Below the pieces are notes generated by a model that saw only the letters and a list, made by a program, of their open reading frames with translations, was not told the DNA's origin and did not search any database. From Methylocystis sp. IM3 (GTDB lineage: Bacteria; Pseudomonadota; Alphaproteobacteria; Rhizobiales; Beijerinckiaceae): a stretch of 64,000 nucleotides of DNA. Positions 35,330 to 46,726 of this stretch are shown piece after piece; position 1 is the first letter of the stretch; each line of letters opens with the position of its first letter. The DNA lies in the NCBI RefSeq assembly GCF_038070105.1, contig NZ_JBBPBZ010000002.1, forward strand, positions 2,306,001 to 2,370,000. The letters run 5' to 3'. The position numbers and the translations under genes are program-made.

Positions 35330-36232
35330 TTACGGCGAAGCCAGCCAGTCGCGCGCACCCTGGAGTATTGTGGTGACCGCGGGATGATCGATCTTCCGCC
35401 GAAGCGTGATTGCGTAGAAGCTTTCCGTAACCCCTTCCAGTTCGCCGATATTCACGACGCCATATTGACGCTCGATGGCCTCAGCGACGGCGACGGGCGC
35501 GACGAAGAGCCCGGCGCCTGCGGCGGCGAATGTCTTCAACAGCGCGCTGTCCTCGATTTCGGCGCGAACCGCGGGAGAAATGCGCTTCTGCTCGAACCAT
35601 AGGTCGAGCGACCGGCGCAGCGCCGTCGCCGGAGTCGGAAACAGGAGCGGCGCGCCCTCGAGCGAGTTGGGGAAGTTCTCCACAAACTGGCCCGCGAGTC
35701 CCGGCGCGGCGAAGACAGCGACCCCACATTGCCCGAGCAGGTGGTTATAGACGCGGCCGCCAACGGCTGTCGTCGCCGGCGTATCCGCGATCACGATATC
35801 GACGCCGTGCAGCGTCAGTTCGGCAAGGAGCCGCTCGACCTTGTCCTCGTGGCAGACCACCTGCGTCTGCTGCTCGTGGTTCAGCGCCGGCTCGATCAGA
35901 CGATAGACGATGAGTTTGGGCAGCGCATCCGCGACGCCGACGCTCAGGCGCAGGCCCATGGGGCCGACGCGGCCCTTCAGCGTATTGGTGAGTTCGCGTC
36001 CAAGCGCGAAAATCTCATCAGCATAATGATAAACAGTCCGGCCTTTCTCGGTGAGCATCAGCCTGCGGCCCTCCTTGCGCAAGAGTTGCGCGCCGATCGC
36101 GTCCTCGAAGACCGCCAGTTGGCCGCTGATCGTCGGTTGCGCGAGACGCAGCTTCTCGCTGGCGCGCGTCACGCTGCCTTCGCGCGCCACGTTCCAGAAG
36201 TAGAAGAGATGCTGGTAGTTCAGCCGGTCCAT
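35330..36232 (-). CDS. nhaR: LysR-family regulator, NhaR type
   Basis: 300 residues. The N-terminal winged HTH starts MDRLNYQHLFYFWNVAREGS, with VTRASEKLRLAQPTISGQLA as recognition helix; the order LNYxHLFYFW is typical of NhaR rather than general LysR proteins. The C-terminal effector domain is complete. NhaR activates Na+/H+ antiporter genes in response to Na+. No nhaA is in the window; the nearest antiporter gene is CPA1 at 31761..32987. Monocistronic. Confidence 0.82.
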   Translation of the reverse strand: MDRLNYQHLFYFWNVAREGSVTRASEKLRLAQPTISGQLAVFEDAIGAQLLRKEGRRLMLTEKGRTVYHYADEIFALGRELTNTLKGRVGPMGLRLSVGVADALPKLIVYRLIEPALNHEQQTQVVCHEDKVERLLAELTLHGVDIVIADTPATTAVGGRVYNHLLGQCGVAVFAAPGLAGQFVENFPNSLEGAPLLFPTPATALRRSLDLWFEQKRISPAVRAEIEDSALLKTFAAAGAGLFVAPVAVAEAIERQYGVVNIGELEGVTESFYAITLRRKIDHPAVTTILQGARDWLASP

Positions 36233-36896
36233 CGCAAGGCCATCGGAAATATCTATGGTTCGAACAGAAATATTCTATTTTGGGAATAGCGCAACGGCTC
36301 CGTTGCAGAATCGGGCCGCGCCGCAGTCCGGCGAGGGCCAGGAGAAAGGGCGGGCGACCAAAAGTCTAGCGGAAGCCGCCTGCTCCGGTCGGGTGAGAGT
36401 AACGGAGCTGCGTGGTTATCGAGCCCTTGTGCTTGGCTATTTCGCTCAACCACGCCCGCGCTCTGGCTCCATCGGAAGCTCAATTTTTACAGTTTTATGG
36501 ATAATTTTCATGGAAAAACCGATGGATATTATTTGCTCTTACTATTTTTCATCTGCTCTACTTCCCTCTAAGTTGGCTTCAGTCGTTCTGGCGCATGCGT
36601 CGAGCGGCACGGCATAACCTGGAAGACGCATGGGCCTGACGCCAATACTCGCCATCGACCCTGAAAACCATTGCAAGGTTCGCCTGAAATCGGGGGAGCC
36701 TGGGTTGCTTCACGGTCATTGCACGGCGGCGCGACCGGCCGCGAGCATTGCCGCACAACGGGGTTAAGCTTATGCTTTCGGTCGACGCCGCCTCGCCCCT
36801 TCCCGCAAGGGGCTGCGCACAATCCGCCATCGGGCGCTCGCCTGCCCTCTCCTTCGCCGCTTCGGCCTTTACCGGGCTCGAGGACCGCAACGCGCA
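36233..36896. other. Intergenic region between nhaR and the efflux operon
   Basis: No convincing gene. Near nhaR (36258-36290) is an AT-rich ACAGAAATATTCTATTTTGG patch likely to contain the nhaR promoter. Bases 36480-36580 are strikingly AT-rich for this genome and may hold the efflux operon promoter and operators. One short frame (MEKPMDIICSYYF...) is open there but has no ribosome-binding site. Confidence 0.45.
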
Positions 36897-38495
36897 ATGA
36901 CGGCCTCATTCGACAGGCTGACCGGCGGCAGGCTTCTGCTGCTACTGGTCGCGCTCGGCGTGGGATATGTCGACGTTCTCTCCAACGTGTCCGGCCACAG
37001 CGTGCTCACGCCCTATTCGGCCGGTTCGCTCGAGGGCGTGACGCCGAGTTTCGCCGCCTGGGGAACGACGTTCTATCTCATCGGCGTGGCGCTCGGCGTG
37101 CCGCTGGCGCGCATTCTCACAGGCCGATACGGCGATTATCGCGTTCTGACGCTCGGCTACCTGGGCTATGCGATCGCCTCGATCATCTGCGTCTCGAGCG
37201 CCTCGGTGTTCATGTATGCGCCGACGCGTTTCGTCTTTGGCGTGTTCGGTGGTTTTCTGGCTGTGGTCAGTCAGGCGGCGGCGCTCGGCGAACTGCCGGA
37301 GAAGCAATATCGGATCGGCCTCGGCTACTGGGCGGCGCTCGGCATTCTTCCCTATACGCTCGCCGTCTTCCTCGGCGGCTTCTGGGCCGAATATTTTTCC
37401 TGGCGGTGGCTCTTTTACGCCAACGCCACGCTTGGCTTTCTGATCGCGGCGGCGGTCGGCGCGCTGCTCTATGGACGCAGTTACGAGCGCAAGATCGTCC
37501 GCTTCGACGCGGTCGGCTTCGCGCTGCTCGCCGTCATACTGATCGGCGTGCAAATGATCTTCAGCCTTGGAAACGACTTCGACTGGCTGGACTCCTCGCT
37601 TCTGTCGGCGGATTACATCGTCGTCGTTCTTGCGATCCCCGCCTTCGTCATCTGGGAATGGGGCGAGCGCAATCCGATCGTGGATGTGCGCCTGTTCGCG
37701 CGGTCGAGTTACGCCCTGGGCGTCGCGTGCGGCTTCTTCGGCTTTCTCACCATTCAGGGGCTGATGTCGCTCCTCTCCGTGCAGATGCAGCTCCTGCTCG
37801 GCTACACCTCGTCGATCGCCGGCCATGTCTATCTGGCCATGATGATCGCCGGCCTGCCGCTGGCGTCGGTCATGTACGAAATATCGAAGAAAATCGACGT
37901 GCGGCTCGTCATCTGTCTGATGTGCATATGTTCGTCGGTCGTGCTGACCTGGCTCGGCCTCTTCGACAAGCACGCCTCTTTCGACGCGCTGGTCATCCCG
38001 GTCATTTTCCTGGGCTTCTGCGTCGCGGCGCTCTCGGCGCCGACCTCGACGCTCGCGACCTACGGCCTCAGCGGTAAGACGTACAAGCGCGCGGCCGAGG
38101 AATTCCTGCTGTTTCGTCTCGTCGGCGGCGCCATTGGCATCGCCTTTCAAAGCGTCATTTATTTCCGCCGCACGCCATGGCATCAACTCAATTTGTCTGA
38201 ATATCTCGGCGGACGGCGCTACGCCTCTCTGGACACGCTCTCCGCGCTGACCCAACAATTGCAGGGGCTGGGCCTGTCCGAATCGGTCGCGCGCCGGCAC
38301 ATTGCGAGGCTGATCCGTCAGCAGGCCGGCATTCTCGCCCTCAACGACGCCTTCCTTCTCGGCGCCTGTATCATGTTCCTGCTGGGCGTCCTCGTCTGGT
38401 TCGCCCGACTCAAAAAGGAGCCATCCGCTTATGGCGCGCAGGCGACAGCTACGGCGAAGATCGAGAGCAAAGCAGCCGTGACGGCGGACCACTGA
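36897..38495 (+). CDS. MFS efflux transporter (DHA2/EmrB-like)
   Basis: 532 residues with about 14 transmembrane helices. After helix 2 comes LARILTGRYGDYRV (the MFS loop motif), and after helix 4 FVFGVFGGFLAVVSQAAALG. A long soluble loop carrying a Gln/Leu-rich segment precedes the last helix. Together with the next two genes it forms a tripartite pump exporting drugs, acids or siderophore-like compounds across both membranes. The typical acidic residue of helix 1 is present in YVDVLSN. Its stop shares a base with the next start. Confidence 0.82.
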   Translation: MTASFDRLTGGRLLLLLVALGVGYVDVLSNVSGHSVLTPYSAGSLEGVTPSFAAWGTTFYLIGVALGVPLARILTGRYGDYRVLTLGYLGYAIASIICVSSASVFMYAPTRFVFGVFGGFLAVVSQAAALGELPEKQYRIGLGYWAALGILPYTLAVFLGGFWAEYFSWRWLFYANATLGFLIAAAVGALLYGRSYERKIVRFDAVGFALLAVILIGVQMIFSLGNDFDWLDSSLLSADYIVVVLAIPAFVIWEWGERNPIVDVRLFARSSYALGVACGFFGFLTIQGLMSLLSVQMQLLLGYTSSIAGHVYLAMMIAGLPLASVMYEISKKIDVRLVICLMCICSSVVLTWLGLFDKHASFDALVIPVIFLGFCVAALSAPTSTLATYGLSGKTYKRAAEEFLLFRLVGGAIGIAFQSVIYFRRTPWHQLNLSEYLGGRRYASLDTLSALTQQLQGLGLSESVARRHIARLIRQQAGILALNDAFLLGACIMFLLGVLVWFARLKKEPSAYGAQATATAKIESKAAVTADH

Positions 38496-40081
38496 TGCGC
38501 AAGCGCACGAGACACCACACACCACGCGGCCCGCTCGCGAGGCGCAGAAGCCTTGGCGCGGCGGCCCCCCTTGCGCTGCTGCTGTCGGGCTGCGTGCCGA
38601 CAGCCCAGCAGCAGCGCGCCGACTTCATGGAGCCGCCGCCGATGAGCCGCACCATCGCGGCCTCGGGCGTAAAAAGCGTGAGCGCCAAAGGGTGGCCCAG
38701 CCAACAATGGTGGAAAGCCTTCCGTAGTCCGGAACTCGACCGGATCATGGAAAAGTCGCTAATCGACAACCAGAACCTGCGCAAGGCCGCCGACACGCTG
38801 AAAGAAGCCGAGTCCGCCGTAGACATCGCAAGCTCGCGTCTGACGCCCTATGTTGAGACCGATCTCTCCTACAAGCAAAATCGTTACGCCGAGCGCGGCG
38901 TCGCGGCGGGCCTCAATCCCAAGGTGGGCGGCCTCGAGAAATCCGCGGCCTTCCTCAACCCGATCTCGGCCAAATGGGAGCTGGACTTCTGGGGCCGCAA
39001 CCGCGCCTTGCTCGACGCCGCCATCGGCGACGCGCTGGCCCAGGCCGGCGAACTCGAACAGACCAGGCTGCTGCTGACGACGAGCGTCGCGCGCGCCTAT
39101 CTTCGCGGTTATGTGCTCGCGGAACAATTGAAGCTCGCAAAGGAGCTCACGAGCCTGCGGCGGGAACTGCGGCAGCTTTTCGAAACCCGCTATGCGACCG
39201 GCATCGAGCCGCTCGACTTCGTGCAGATTGCGCGTAGCAACGAGGAGGCCGCCGTGCGGCGCGAGGCGTCGCTGGTCGCTGCGCTTTCAATTCAGGAGAA
39301 CGCCCTCGCCCGGCTGATGGGCGAAGGCCCCGACGTGGCGCGTGGCCTCTTCGAGGGCAAGAAGCAGGTTGCCCCCGTGCAGCCCGGCCTGCCCCAGCGC
39401 CTGCCGATCGAGCTTCTGGCGCATCGCCCGGATCTGATGGCGGCGCTGCGGCGCGCGGAAGCCTGGGCGGATCGCATCCACGCCGCCAAGGCGCTGTTTC
39501 TGCCCTCGATGGACATTTCCGTTTCGGCGGGCCTCGAGGCGTCCGTCACCTCGAGCCAATTCGCAAAGCTCGGCGGCTATCTGTTCAATCCGGGAGCCAT
39601 GGTGTACAGCGTCACGCCCGGTCTGCACTTGCCGATCTTCCAGGGCGGCAAGCTCACGGGCAACCTCGAGATGCAGCGCGCCGATTACGATCAGGCGGTG
39701 GACACGTACAACGAGACGCTGCTGACGGCCGCGCAGCAGGTCGCCGACGCGCTCGCCAATCTCAAGAGATTCAAATCCGAATATGAATCGCAGTCGCGCT
39801 TCGTGCAGGCGCGGCGCGCCGAGGCCGATCTCGCGCGCATTCGCCTGAGCAACGGACTGCGCGACCGGCGCGAATATGTTCAGGAATACGCCGACATGCT
39901 CGACGCTCTCTATATCCAGCGCGGTCTGGAGGGAGACAAGCTCGTCGCCGCCGTGGATCTTTTCCAGGCGCTCGGCGGCGGATTCGACGCAGGGCCGCAG
40001 GCTTACGAGCCCAAGCCGGCGCCGGAGACGGATCCGATCACGCCGGTCGTCGATGCCGTGCAATCCCTCGGGGGAGGCTGA
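38495..40081 (+). CDS. Outer-membrane efflux factor (TolC/NodT family lipoprotein)
   Basis: 528 residues. The signal peptide ends in a lipobox (LLLSGC), so it is a lipoprotein. The body has the duplicated TolC helical-barrel pattern: WWKAFRSPELDRIMEKSLID, the conserved WELDFWGRN in repeat one, ARLMGEGP, LLAHRPDLMAALRRAEAWAD and LPIFQGGKLTGNLE in repeat two. It provides the outer-membrane tunnel for the pump. It starts at ATG 38495, coupled to the transporter stop by one base. Confidence 0.9.
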   Translation: MRKRTRHHTPRGPLARRRSLGAAAPLALLLSGCVPTAQQQRADFMEPPPMSRTIAASGVKSVSAKGWPSQQWWKAFRSPELDRIMEKSLIDNQNLRKAADTLKEAESAVDIASSRLTPYVETDLSYKQNRYAERGVAAGLNPKVGGLEKSAAFLNPISAKWELDFWGRNRALLDAAIGDALAQAGELEQTRLLLTTSVARAYLRGYVLAEQLKLAKELTSLRRELRQLFETRYATGIEPLDFVQIARSNEEAAVRREASLVAALSIQENALARLMGEGPDVARGLFEGKKQVAPVQPGLPQRLPIELLAHRPDLMAALRRAEAWADRIHAAKALFLPSMDISVSAGLEASVTSSQFAKLGGYLFNPGAMVYSVTPGLHLPIFQGGKLTGNLEMQRADYDQAVDTYNETLLTAAQQVADALANLKRFKSEYESQSRFVQARRAEADLARIRLSNGLRDRREYVQEYADMLDALYIQRGLEGDKLVAAVDLFQALGGGFDAGPQAYEPKPAPETDPITPVVDAVQSLGGG

Positions 40082-40084
40082 ATT

Positions 40085-41326
40085 TTGGGTCAGGATCACA
40101 CAGACGCTCCGAGCGCGGCCGGCGGCGCGCCGCCGCTGTCGCGCAAGACAATTCGCGCCCGTCGCGCCTTCCTGCTCAGGGCGCTCGCGGTCGGAGTCGG
40201 GGTCGGGGCGCTGGTCACGGCGTTCCGCTGGTTCACCTATGACCGCGACTGGGTGACGACGGACAACGCCTTCGTCTCGGGCAACATCATTCCCGTGCAG
40301 GCGGACGCCACCGGCGTCGTCGCGAAGGTTCTCGCGGAGGAAACCCAGCTCGTCAAGAAAGGCGACGTGCTGATCCAGCTCGACGCGCAGCGCGCGCGGG
40401 CCGCGCTCGGCCAGGCGGAAGCGGAGCTTGGCCGCGCCGTGCGCAACGTCGGCGCGCTCTACGCCAACCGCCGGCAGATTTGCCAGAAGTTAACATCGCG
40501 CACCGCCGTCCGCGAGCGCACGCGCCACGATCTCGCGCGTTACCGGAAGGCGGCGACGAGCGGCGCGGCGTCGGGGCAAGTCTTGCAGAATACAGAGGAC
40601 ACGCTCGCCGCCCAGGAGGCCGATCTGCGCGAGGCGCGCGCCGAATATCAGGCGATCGAGTCCCGCGTCGGCGGCGTGGAGCTCACGAAGCATCCGGACA
40701 TCGAACTCGCGAAGGCGCGTTTCAACGACGCCTTTATCGAATATCTGCGCCAGAAAATTCGCGCGCCTGCCACGGGCTATGTCGCCAAGCGTCGGGTGCA
40801 GGTCGGCCAGCGCGTGCGTCCCGGCGACCAGGTCATGAACATCGTCCCGCTCGATCACCTTTGGGTCGAGGCCAATCTCTGGGAAAACCGGATGGATCGG
40901 ATTCGCCCCGGACAGCCGGCGGTGATCAAGGTCGATCTCTACGGGTCGAGCGTGCTGTTCCATGGCACGGTCGAGGGTCTCGTGCCGGGCTCCGGCAGCG
41001 TCTTCGCCACCCTGCCGCCCGACAACGCCACAGGCAACTTCATCCGCATCGTCCAGCGCGTGCCCGTGCGAATCGCGATCGATCCGGAAGAGCTGAAGAA
41101 AACGCCCCTGCGCCCCGGCCTCTCGACCGTGACCTCGATCAATGTCGGCGCCGAGGCAAAGCCGGCGAACGACTCCATCGTCAAGACCTCCGCCGGCGAA
41201 TATGCGACCGAGGTCTTCGACAAGGACCTGGAGGAAGCGAGAGCGCGCGCCGAAAAGATCGTGAAGGAAAATCTCGTTGGCGGCGCGACCGCGGGAGACG
41301 GCGCCTGCCCGGCCGTGTCGGAGTGA
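40085..41326 (+). CDS. Membrane-fusion protein (HlyD/EmrA-like) of the efflux operon
   Basis: 413 residues. One N-terminal transmembrane helix (about 29-45) is followed by a biotinyl-lipoyl-like half (NIIPVQADATGVVAKVLAEE, VKKGDVLIQLD), a long coiled coil (about 100-200) and the second half (KIRAPATGYVAKRRVQVGQR, VRPGDQVM), then a beta-barrel and a C-terminal tail. It links the MFS pump to the outer-membrane factor. It starts with TTG at 40085, directed by GGGGGAGG 8 bases upstream. A bidirectional terminator closes the operon. Confidence 0.88.
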   Translation: MGQDHTDAPSAAGGAPPLSRKTIRARRAFLLRALAVGVGVGALVTAFRWFTYDRDWVTTDNAFVSGNIIPVQADATGVVAKVLAEETQLVKKGDVLIQLDAQRARAALGQAEAELGRAVRNVGALYANRRQICQKLTSRTAVRERTRHDLARYRKAATSGAASGQVLQNTEDTLAAQEADLREARAEYQAIESRVGGVELTKHPDIELAKARFNDAFIEYLRQKIRAPATGYVAKRRVQVGQRVRPGDQVMNIVPLDHLWVEANLWENRMDRIRPGQPAVIKVDLYGSSVLFHGTVEGLVPGSGSVFATLPPDNATGNFIRIVQRVPVRIAIDPEELKKTPLRPGLSTVTSINVGAEAKPANDSIVKTSAGEYATEVFDKDLEEARARAEKIVKENLVGGATAGDGACPAVSE

Positions 41327-41456
41327 TCGACGCTCCGCCCCGCGGCGGAGCGGACGACCCGAGCCGCGAGGAGACCGGGGACGGCCCGACACGGGTTCCT
41401 GCGATTTTCCGCCGACCTGGCGCGGATTTGCCGAACTCCTTTCAACAGGCCCAATG

Positions 41457-41490
41457 AAAAACCCCCGCCGAAAGGATCGACGGGGGTTTT
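41457..41490. terminator. Bidirectional rho-independent terminator
   Basis: Stem AAAACCCCCG (41457-41466) / CGGGGGTTTT (41481-41490). It has A-runs on one side and T-runs on the other, between two converging units (the efflux operon and pccA). Confidence 0.9.
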
Positions 41491-41511
41491 CCGTGTGAAA
41501 GACTCACGCCC

Positions 41512-43521
<2,010 letters not shown>

Positions 43522-43611
43522 GCGAGCCCCAATTGCCCTTTTGATCCTCGGACGCCTCGGCGCGGCGGCTTTTCTGATCCGAAAGCCGTTCCGCGCCCCT
43601 CTCCCTGAACT

Positions 43612-44241
43612 TTACTTGGCTTCGGGCTCGTCGGCGCGCTTCTCCTGCACGCTGTCGATGATGCCGAAAGCCTTGGCCTCCTCCGCCGACATGAAATGAT
43701 CGCGGTCGAGCGTGCGCTCGATCGTCTCATAGTCCTTGCCGGTGTGGCGGACGTAAATGTCGTTCAACCGCTTCTTCACCTTGAGGATGTCTTCCGCATG
43801 GCGCTGAATGTCGGACGCCTGCCCCTGGAAGCCGCCAGACGGCTGATGCAGCATGACGCGGGCGTTGGGCAGCGCGAAACGCTGACCCGCCTCGCCGGCG
43901 CAAAGCAGCAGCGAGCCCATCGACGCCGCCTGCCCCACGCAGAGCGTCGAGACCTTCGGCTTGATGAACTGCATCGTGTCGTAGATGGCGAGGCCCGACG
44001 TCACCACGCCGCCGGGCGAGTTGATGTAGAGCGAGATTTCCTTCTTCGGATTTTCCGATTCCAGGAACAAAAGCTGCGCGATGATGACCGACGCCATATG
44101 GTCTTCGACCGGCCCGGTGAGAAAGATGATCCGCTCCCGCAGAAGACGCGAGTAGATGTCGAACCCGCGCTCGCCGCGCGAGGTGTTTTCGATCACCTGG
44201 GGAATGAGATACTGGTTGTAGACCTCGATCGGATCACGCAT
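43612..44241 (-). CDS. clpP: ClpP protease subunit
   Basis: 209 residues. The catalytic triad is visible in [11 protein letters not shown] (Ser), [11 protein letters not shown] (His) and RTLDRDHFM (Asp). The N-terminal loop ([16 protein letters not shown]) and the handle helix ([20 protein letters not shown]) are typical. It forms the tetradecameric chamber used with ClpX or ClpA. It follows tig on the same strand, the usual tig-clpP order; clpX would be expected next but pccA is there instead. Confidence 0.97.
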   Translation of the reverse strand: MRDPIEVYNQYLIPQVIENTSRGERGFDIYSRLLRERIIFLTGPVEDHMASVIIAQLLFLESENPKKEISLYINSPGGVVTSGLAIYDTMQFIKPKVSTLCVGQAASMGSLLLCAGEAGQRFALPNARVMLHQPSGGFQGQASDIQRHAEDILKVKKRLNDIYVRHTGKDYETIERTLDRDHFMSAEEAKAFGIIDSVQEKRADEPEAK

Positions 44242-44353
44242 CGCATCGCCTTCCTAAGGCCGGTTGCATGTGGCCTTGCCGGCGGAGGCCGCCCTCCGCC
44301 GCATGCATCATTGTCCCGTCATATGCCGGAGCGAGACAGGACGCAAACGAAGC

Positions 44354-45703
44354 TTAGGCCTCGTCCTCGTCCTTGAAGAGCTCTTCCTTGGTCACGGGTT
44401 TGTCGGCGATCTTGATCAGCTTCGAGATGTGATCGACGACCCGCTCTTCGTAGATCGGCGCGCGCAACTGGGCGAGGGCCTGCTCATTGTTGCGGTAATA
44501 GTCCCAGACCTGCTTTTCCTGACCAGGGAACATGCGGGCGCGCTCGACCAGCGCCTCGGTCAGGTCCTTGTCCTCGACCTTGACGCCGGCGTTCTGCCCG
44601 ATCTCCGCGAGGACGAGGCCCAACCGCACGCGGCGCTCGGCGATCTTGCGGAACTCGGCGCGGGTCTCTTCCTCGGTCTTGCCGTCCTCGGCGAGAGGCT
44701 GGCCCGTCCGCTGGCTCTCGGCCATGTGCTGCTGCCAGATGTTGCCGAACTCCTGCTCGACGAGCGTCTCCGGCAGGTCGAAGGAATAGCGGCTGTCGAG
44801 CGCGTCGAGCAGCGCGCGCTTCAGGCGATCGCGCGAAACCTTGTGGAAGTCCGCCTCCAGATTGCCCTTCACCGCCTCCTTCATGGCGTCGAAATTCTCG
44901 AAGCCATATTTCTTGGCGAGATCCTCGCCGATCTCCATGGCCTTGGGCGCGGCCACGGCCTTCACCGTCACGTCGAATTCGGCGTCCTTGCCGGCGAGAT
45001 TCTTGGCGGAATAGTCCTCCGGGAAGGTGACCTTGACCAGGCGCTGCTCGCCAACGGCCGCGCCTTCGAGCTGATCCTCGAAGCCCGGAATGAACGTGCC
45101 CGAGCCCAGCACGATGTCAATGTCGCCGCCCGTGCCGCCCTCGAAGGGCACGCCGTCGAGCTTGCCCGTGAAGTCGATCGTGAGCTTGTCGCCCTTCTCG
45201 GCCTTGGCGCCCTCGGCGCGCGCCTCGAATTCCTGCACCCGGTCGGCGAGATTCTTGAGGGCGGTGTCGATGTCCGCCTCGCCGACCTCTGCGACCGGAC
45301 GCTCGAGGGAAATGTCGTCGAGGGAGCCGACTTCGAACTTCGGCAGCGTCTCGAATGTCACCGTGAAGGAGAAATCGCCCTCGGCCGCCAGCGCGCGCTC
45401 GACCTCGTCCTGCCCGCCGGGGAAATCGAGCTTGGGCTCGACGGCGATTCGCAGCCCGTTCTCCTCGACGATCTTGCGGTTGGCGTCGTTGACGGCCTCC
45501 TGCAGCACGTCGCCCATGATGCTCTTGCCATAGAGCTTCTTGAGATGGCCGATCGGCGCCTTGCCGGGACGGAAGCCCTTGATCTGGGCCTTGGCCTGCA
45601 TCTCGGCGAGCTGGGCCCCGAGCTTGGCGGCGAGATCGGCCGCCGGCAGCACGACCTTGAATTCCTGCTTCAAACCCTGCGTGGAGGTTTGCGTTACTTG
45701 CAT
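44354..45703 (-). CDS. tig: Trigger factor
   Basis: 449 residues. Ribosome-binding tail signature IKGFRPGKAPIGHLKKLYGK (about 41-60), a PPIase (FKBP-like) domain with GDKLTIDFTGKLDGVPFEGG and IVLGSGTFIPGFEDQLEG (about 165-205), and a helical C-terminal chaperone arm. It binds nascent chains at the tunnel exit. It has a long acidic end (KDEDEA). Confidence 0.97.
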   Translation of the reverse strand: MQVTQTSTQGLKQEFKVVLPAADLAAKLGAQLAEMQAKAQIKGFRPGKAPIGHLKKLYGKSIMGDVLQEAVNDANRKIVEENGLRIAVEPKLDFPGGQDEVERALAAEGDFSFTVTFETLPKFEVGSLDDISLERPVAEVGEADIDTALKNLADRVQEFEARAEGAKAEKGDKLTIDFTGKLDGVPFEGGTGGDIDIVLGSGTFIPGFEDQLEGAAVGEQRLVKVTFPEDYSAKNLAGKDAEFDVTVKAVAAPKAMEIGEDLAKKYGFENFDAMKEAVKGNLEADFHKVSRDRLKRALLDALDSRYSFDLPETLVEQEFGNIWQQHMAESQRTGQPLAEDGKTEEETRAEFRKIAERRVRLGLVLAEIGQNAGVKVEDKDLTEALVERARMFPGQEKQVWDYYRNNEQALAQLRAPIYEERVVDHISKLIKIADKPVTKEELFKDEDEA

Positions 45704-45784
45704 GTCGATCGCCTTCTACAACTTCAAAGCCGCCGGCGCGCGCCCGGGCGGTTGTGTCGATAATTTCCGCGAAACTGCGGCCTT

Positions 45785-45869
45785 TGGTGCGGGCGGAGGG
45801 AGTCGAACCCCCACGACTTTCGTCACCGGAACCTAAATCCGGCGCGTCTACCAGTTCCGCCACGCCCGC
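45785..45869 (-). tRNA. tRNA-Leu (anticodon UAG)
   Basis: On the minus strand: acceptor GCGGGCG/CGCCCGC, D arm with GGCGGAACTGGTAGACGC, anticodon stem CCGGA/TCCGG around TTTAGGT (anticodon TAG), a long class II variable arm (GACGAAAGTC), T arm GGTTCGACTCC and encoded CCA. The long variable arm confirms a Leu-type tRNA. Confidence 0.96.
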
Positions 45870-46050
45870 GAGAGCGGCCCCTTGACGGACCCGCCGCGAA
45901 ACCCGAACGCCCGCGAGCGCGGGCGCCGCTCTATAGCATGGTCGGCGCAGGATGCTCGAAAAAAATACGGGGCCCGGAGGCGACGTTTCGGGGTCGGGGC
46001 GCTAGAGTCTCCGCCCGTCGCCCGGACGGGCGCCAGAGCGGAGAAAACCA

Positions 46051-46662
46051 ATGTTTCGACGGGTCGCCGCGCTCGCCGCGCCGCTTCTTTTTCCGCTCGC
46101 CACCGGGGCGGCGCCGCTCGATTGCGCCAAAGCGACAAACGCCCCCTGGACCGTCATCTGCGCGAATCCAACGCTGAAGGAGCTCGAAAAAGAGGCTTCT
46201 CGGTTGGCTGGGCTCGCGGGCGCCGGCGCGCATGCGACTCCGGCGAGCCGCCGCGAACTCGCGCGAAGCCAGGCGAGCGTTCAGAAGACGCTTGCCGCCT
46301 GCGACGGAGCCGAGCCCTGCCTGCGACGGACGCTGATAGAGCGCGTCCACGGCCTTCGACAGGGCTACGCAGATGCGCGGTCAAGGGATCCGGAGGGAAT
46401 CAGCCGCGGGCCGCGCGTCCTCGCCTGCCCCGGCTTCGACGCCCTGATCGCCGTCACCTTTGTTGGCAGTGACCCCGCCCTCGTCTTTCTGGCCTGGCGC
46501 GACAAGGGGGTCGTACTGATGCAAACGGCGCCGAAATCTGGCGCGCCCTACGCGGGCGCCTTCGGGATGGGCGAGGCGCGCTTGTCGATACAGGACAAAC
46601 AAGCCACGCTCGGTCTGCCGGAAAAGCCCCCGCTCGACTGTGATTTGCAGGAAGGTGGCTGA
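46051..46662 (+). CDS. Secreted LprI/MliC-like protein
   Basis: 203 residues with a signal peptide (FRRVAALAAPLLFPLATGAA). N-terminal half: an LprI/DUF1311-like segment with paired Cys (LDCAKATNAPWTVICANP, later ACDGAEPCLRRTLIER). C-terminal half: a fold resembling the MliC lysozyme-inhibitor domain (RVLACPGFDALIAVTFVG, APKSGAPYAGAFGMGEARLS, final Cys in LDCDL). Such proteins protect periplasmic peptidoglycan against lysozyme; here this is an inference. Monocistronic. Confidence 0.6.
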   Translation: MFRRVAALAAPLLFPLATGAAPLDCAKATNAPWTVICANPTLKELEKEASRLAGLAGAGAHATPASRRELARSQASVQKTLAACDGAEPCLRRTLIERVHGLRQGYADARSRDPEGISRGPRVLACPGFDALIAVTFVGSDPALVFLAWRDKGVVLMQTAPKSGAPYAGAFGMGEARLSIQDKQATLGLPEKPPLDCDLQEGG

Positions 46663-46726
46663 TGGCCGTGTAGTTGCCCGTTCTCTTTAGTCGACGATAG
46701 AGAATTCTTTTCCCAGATCGACACGG

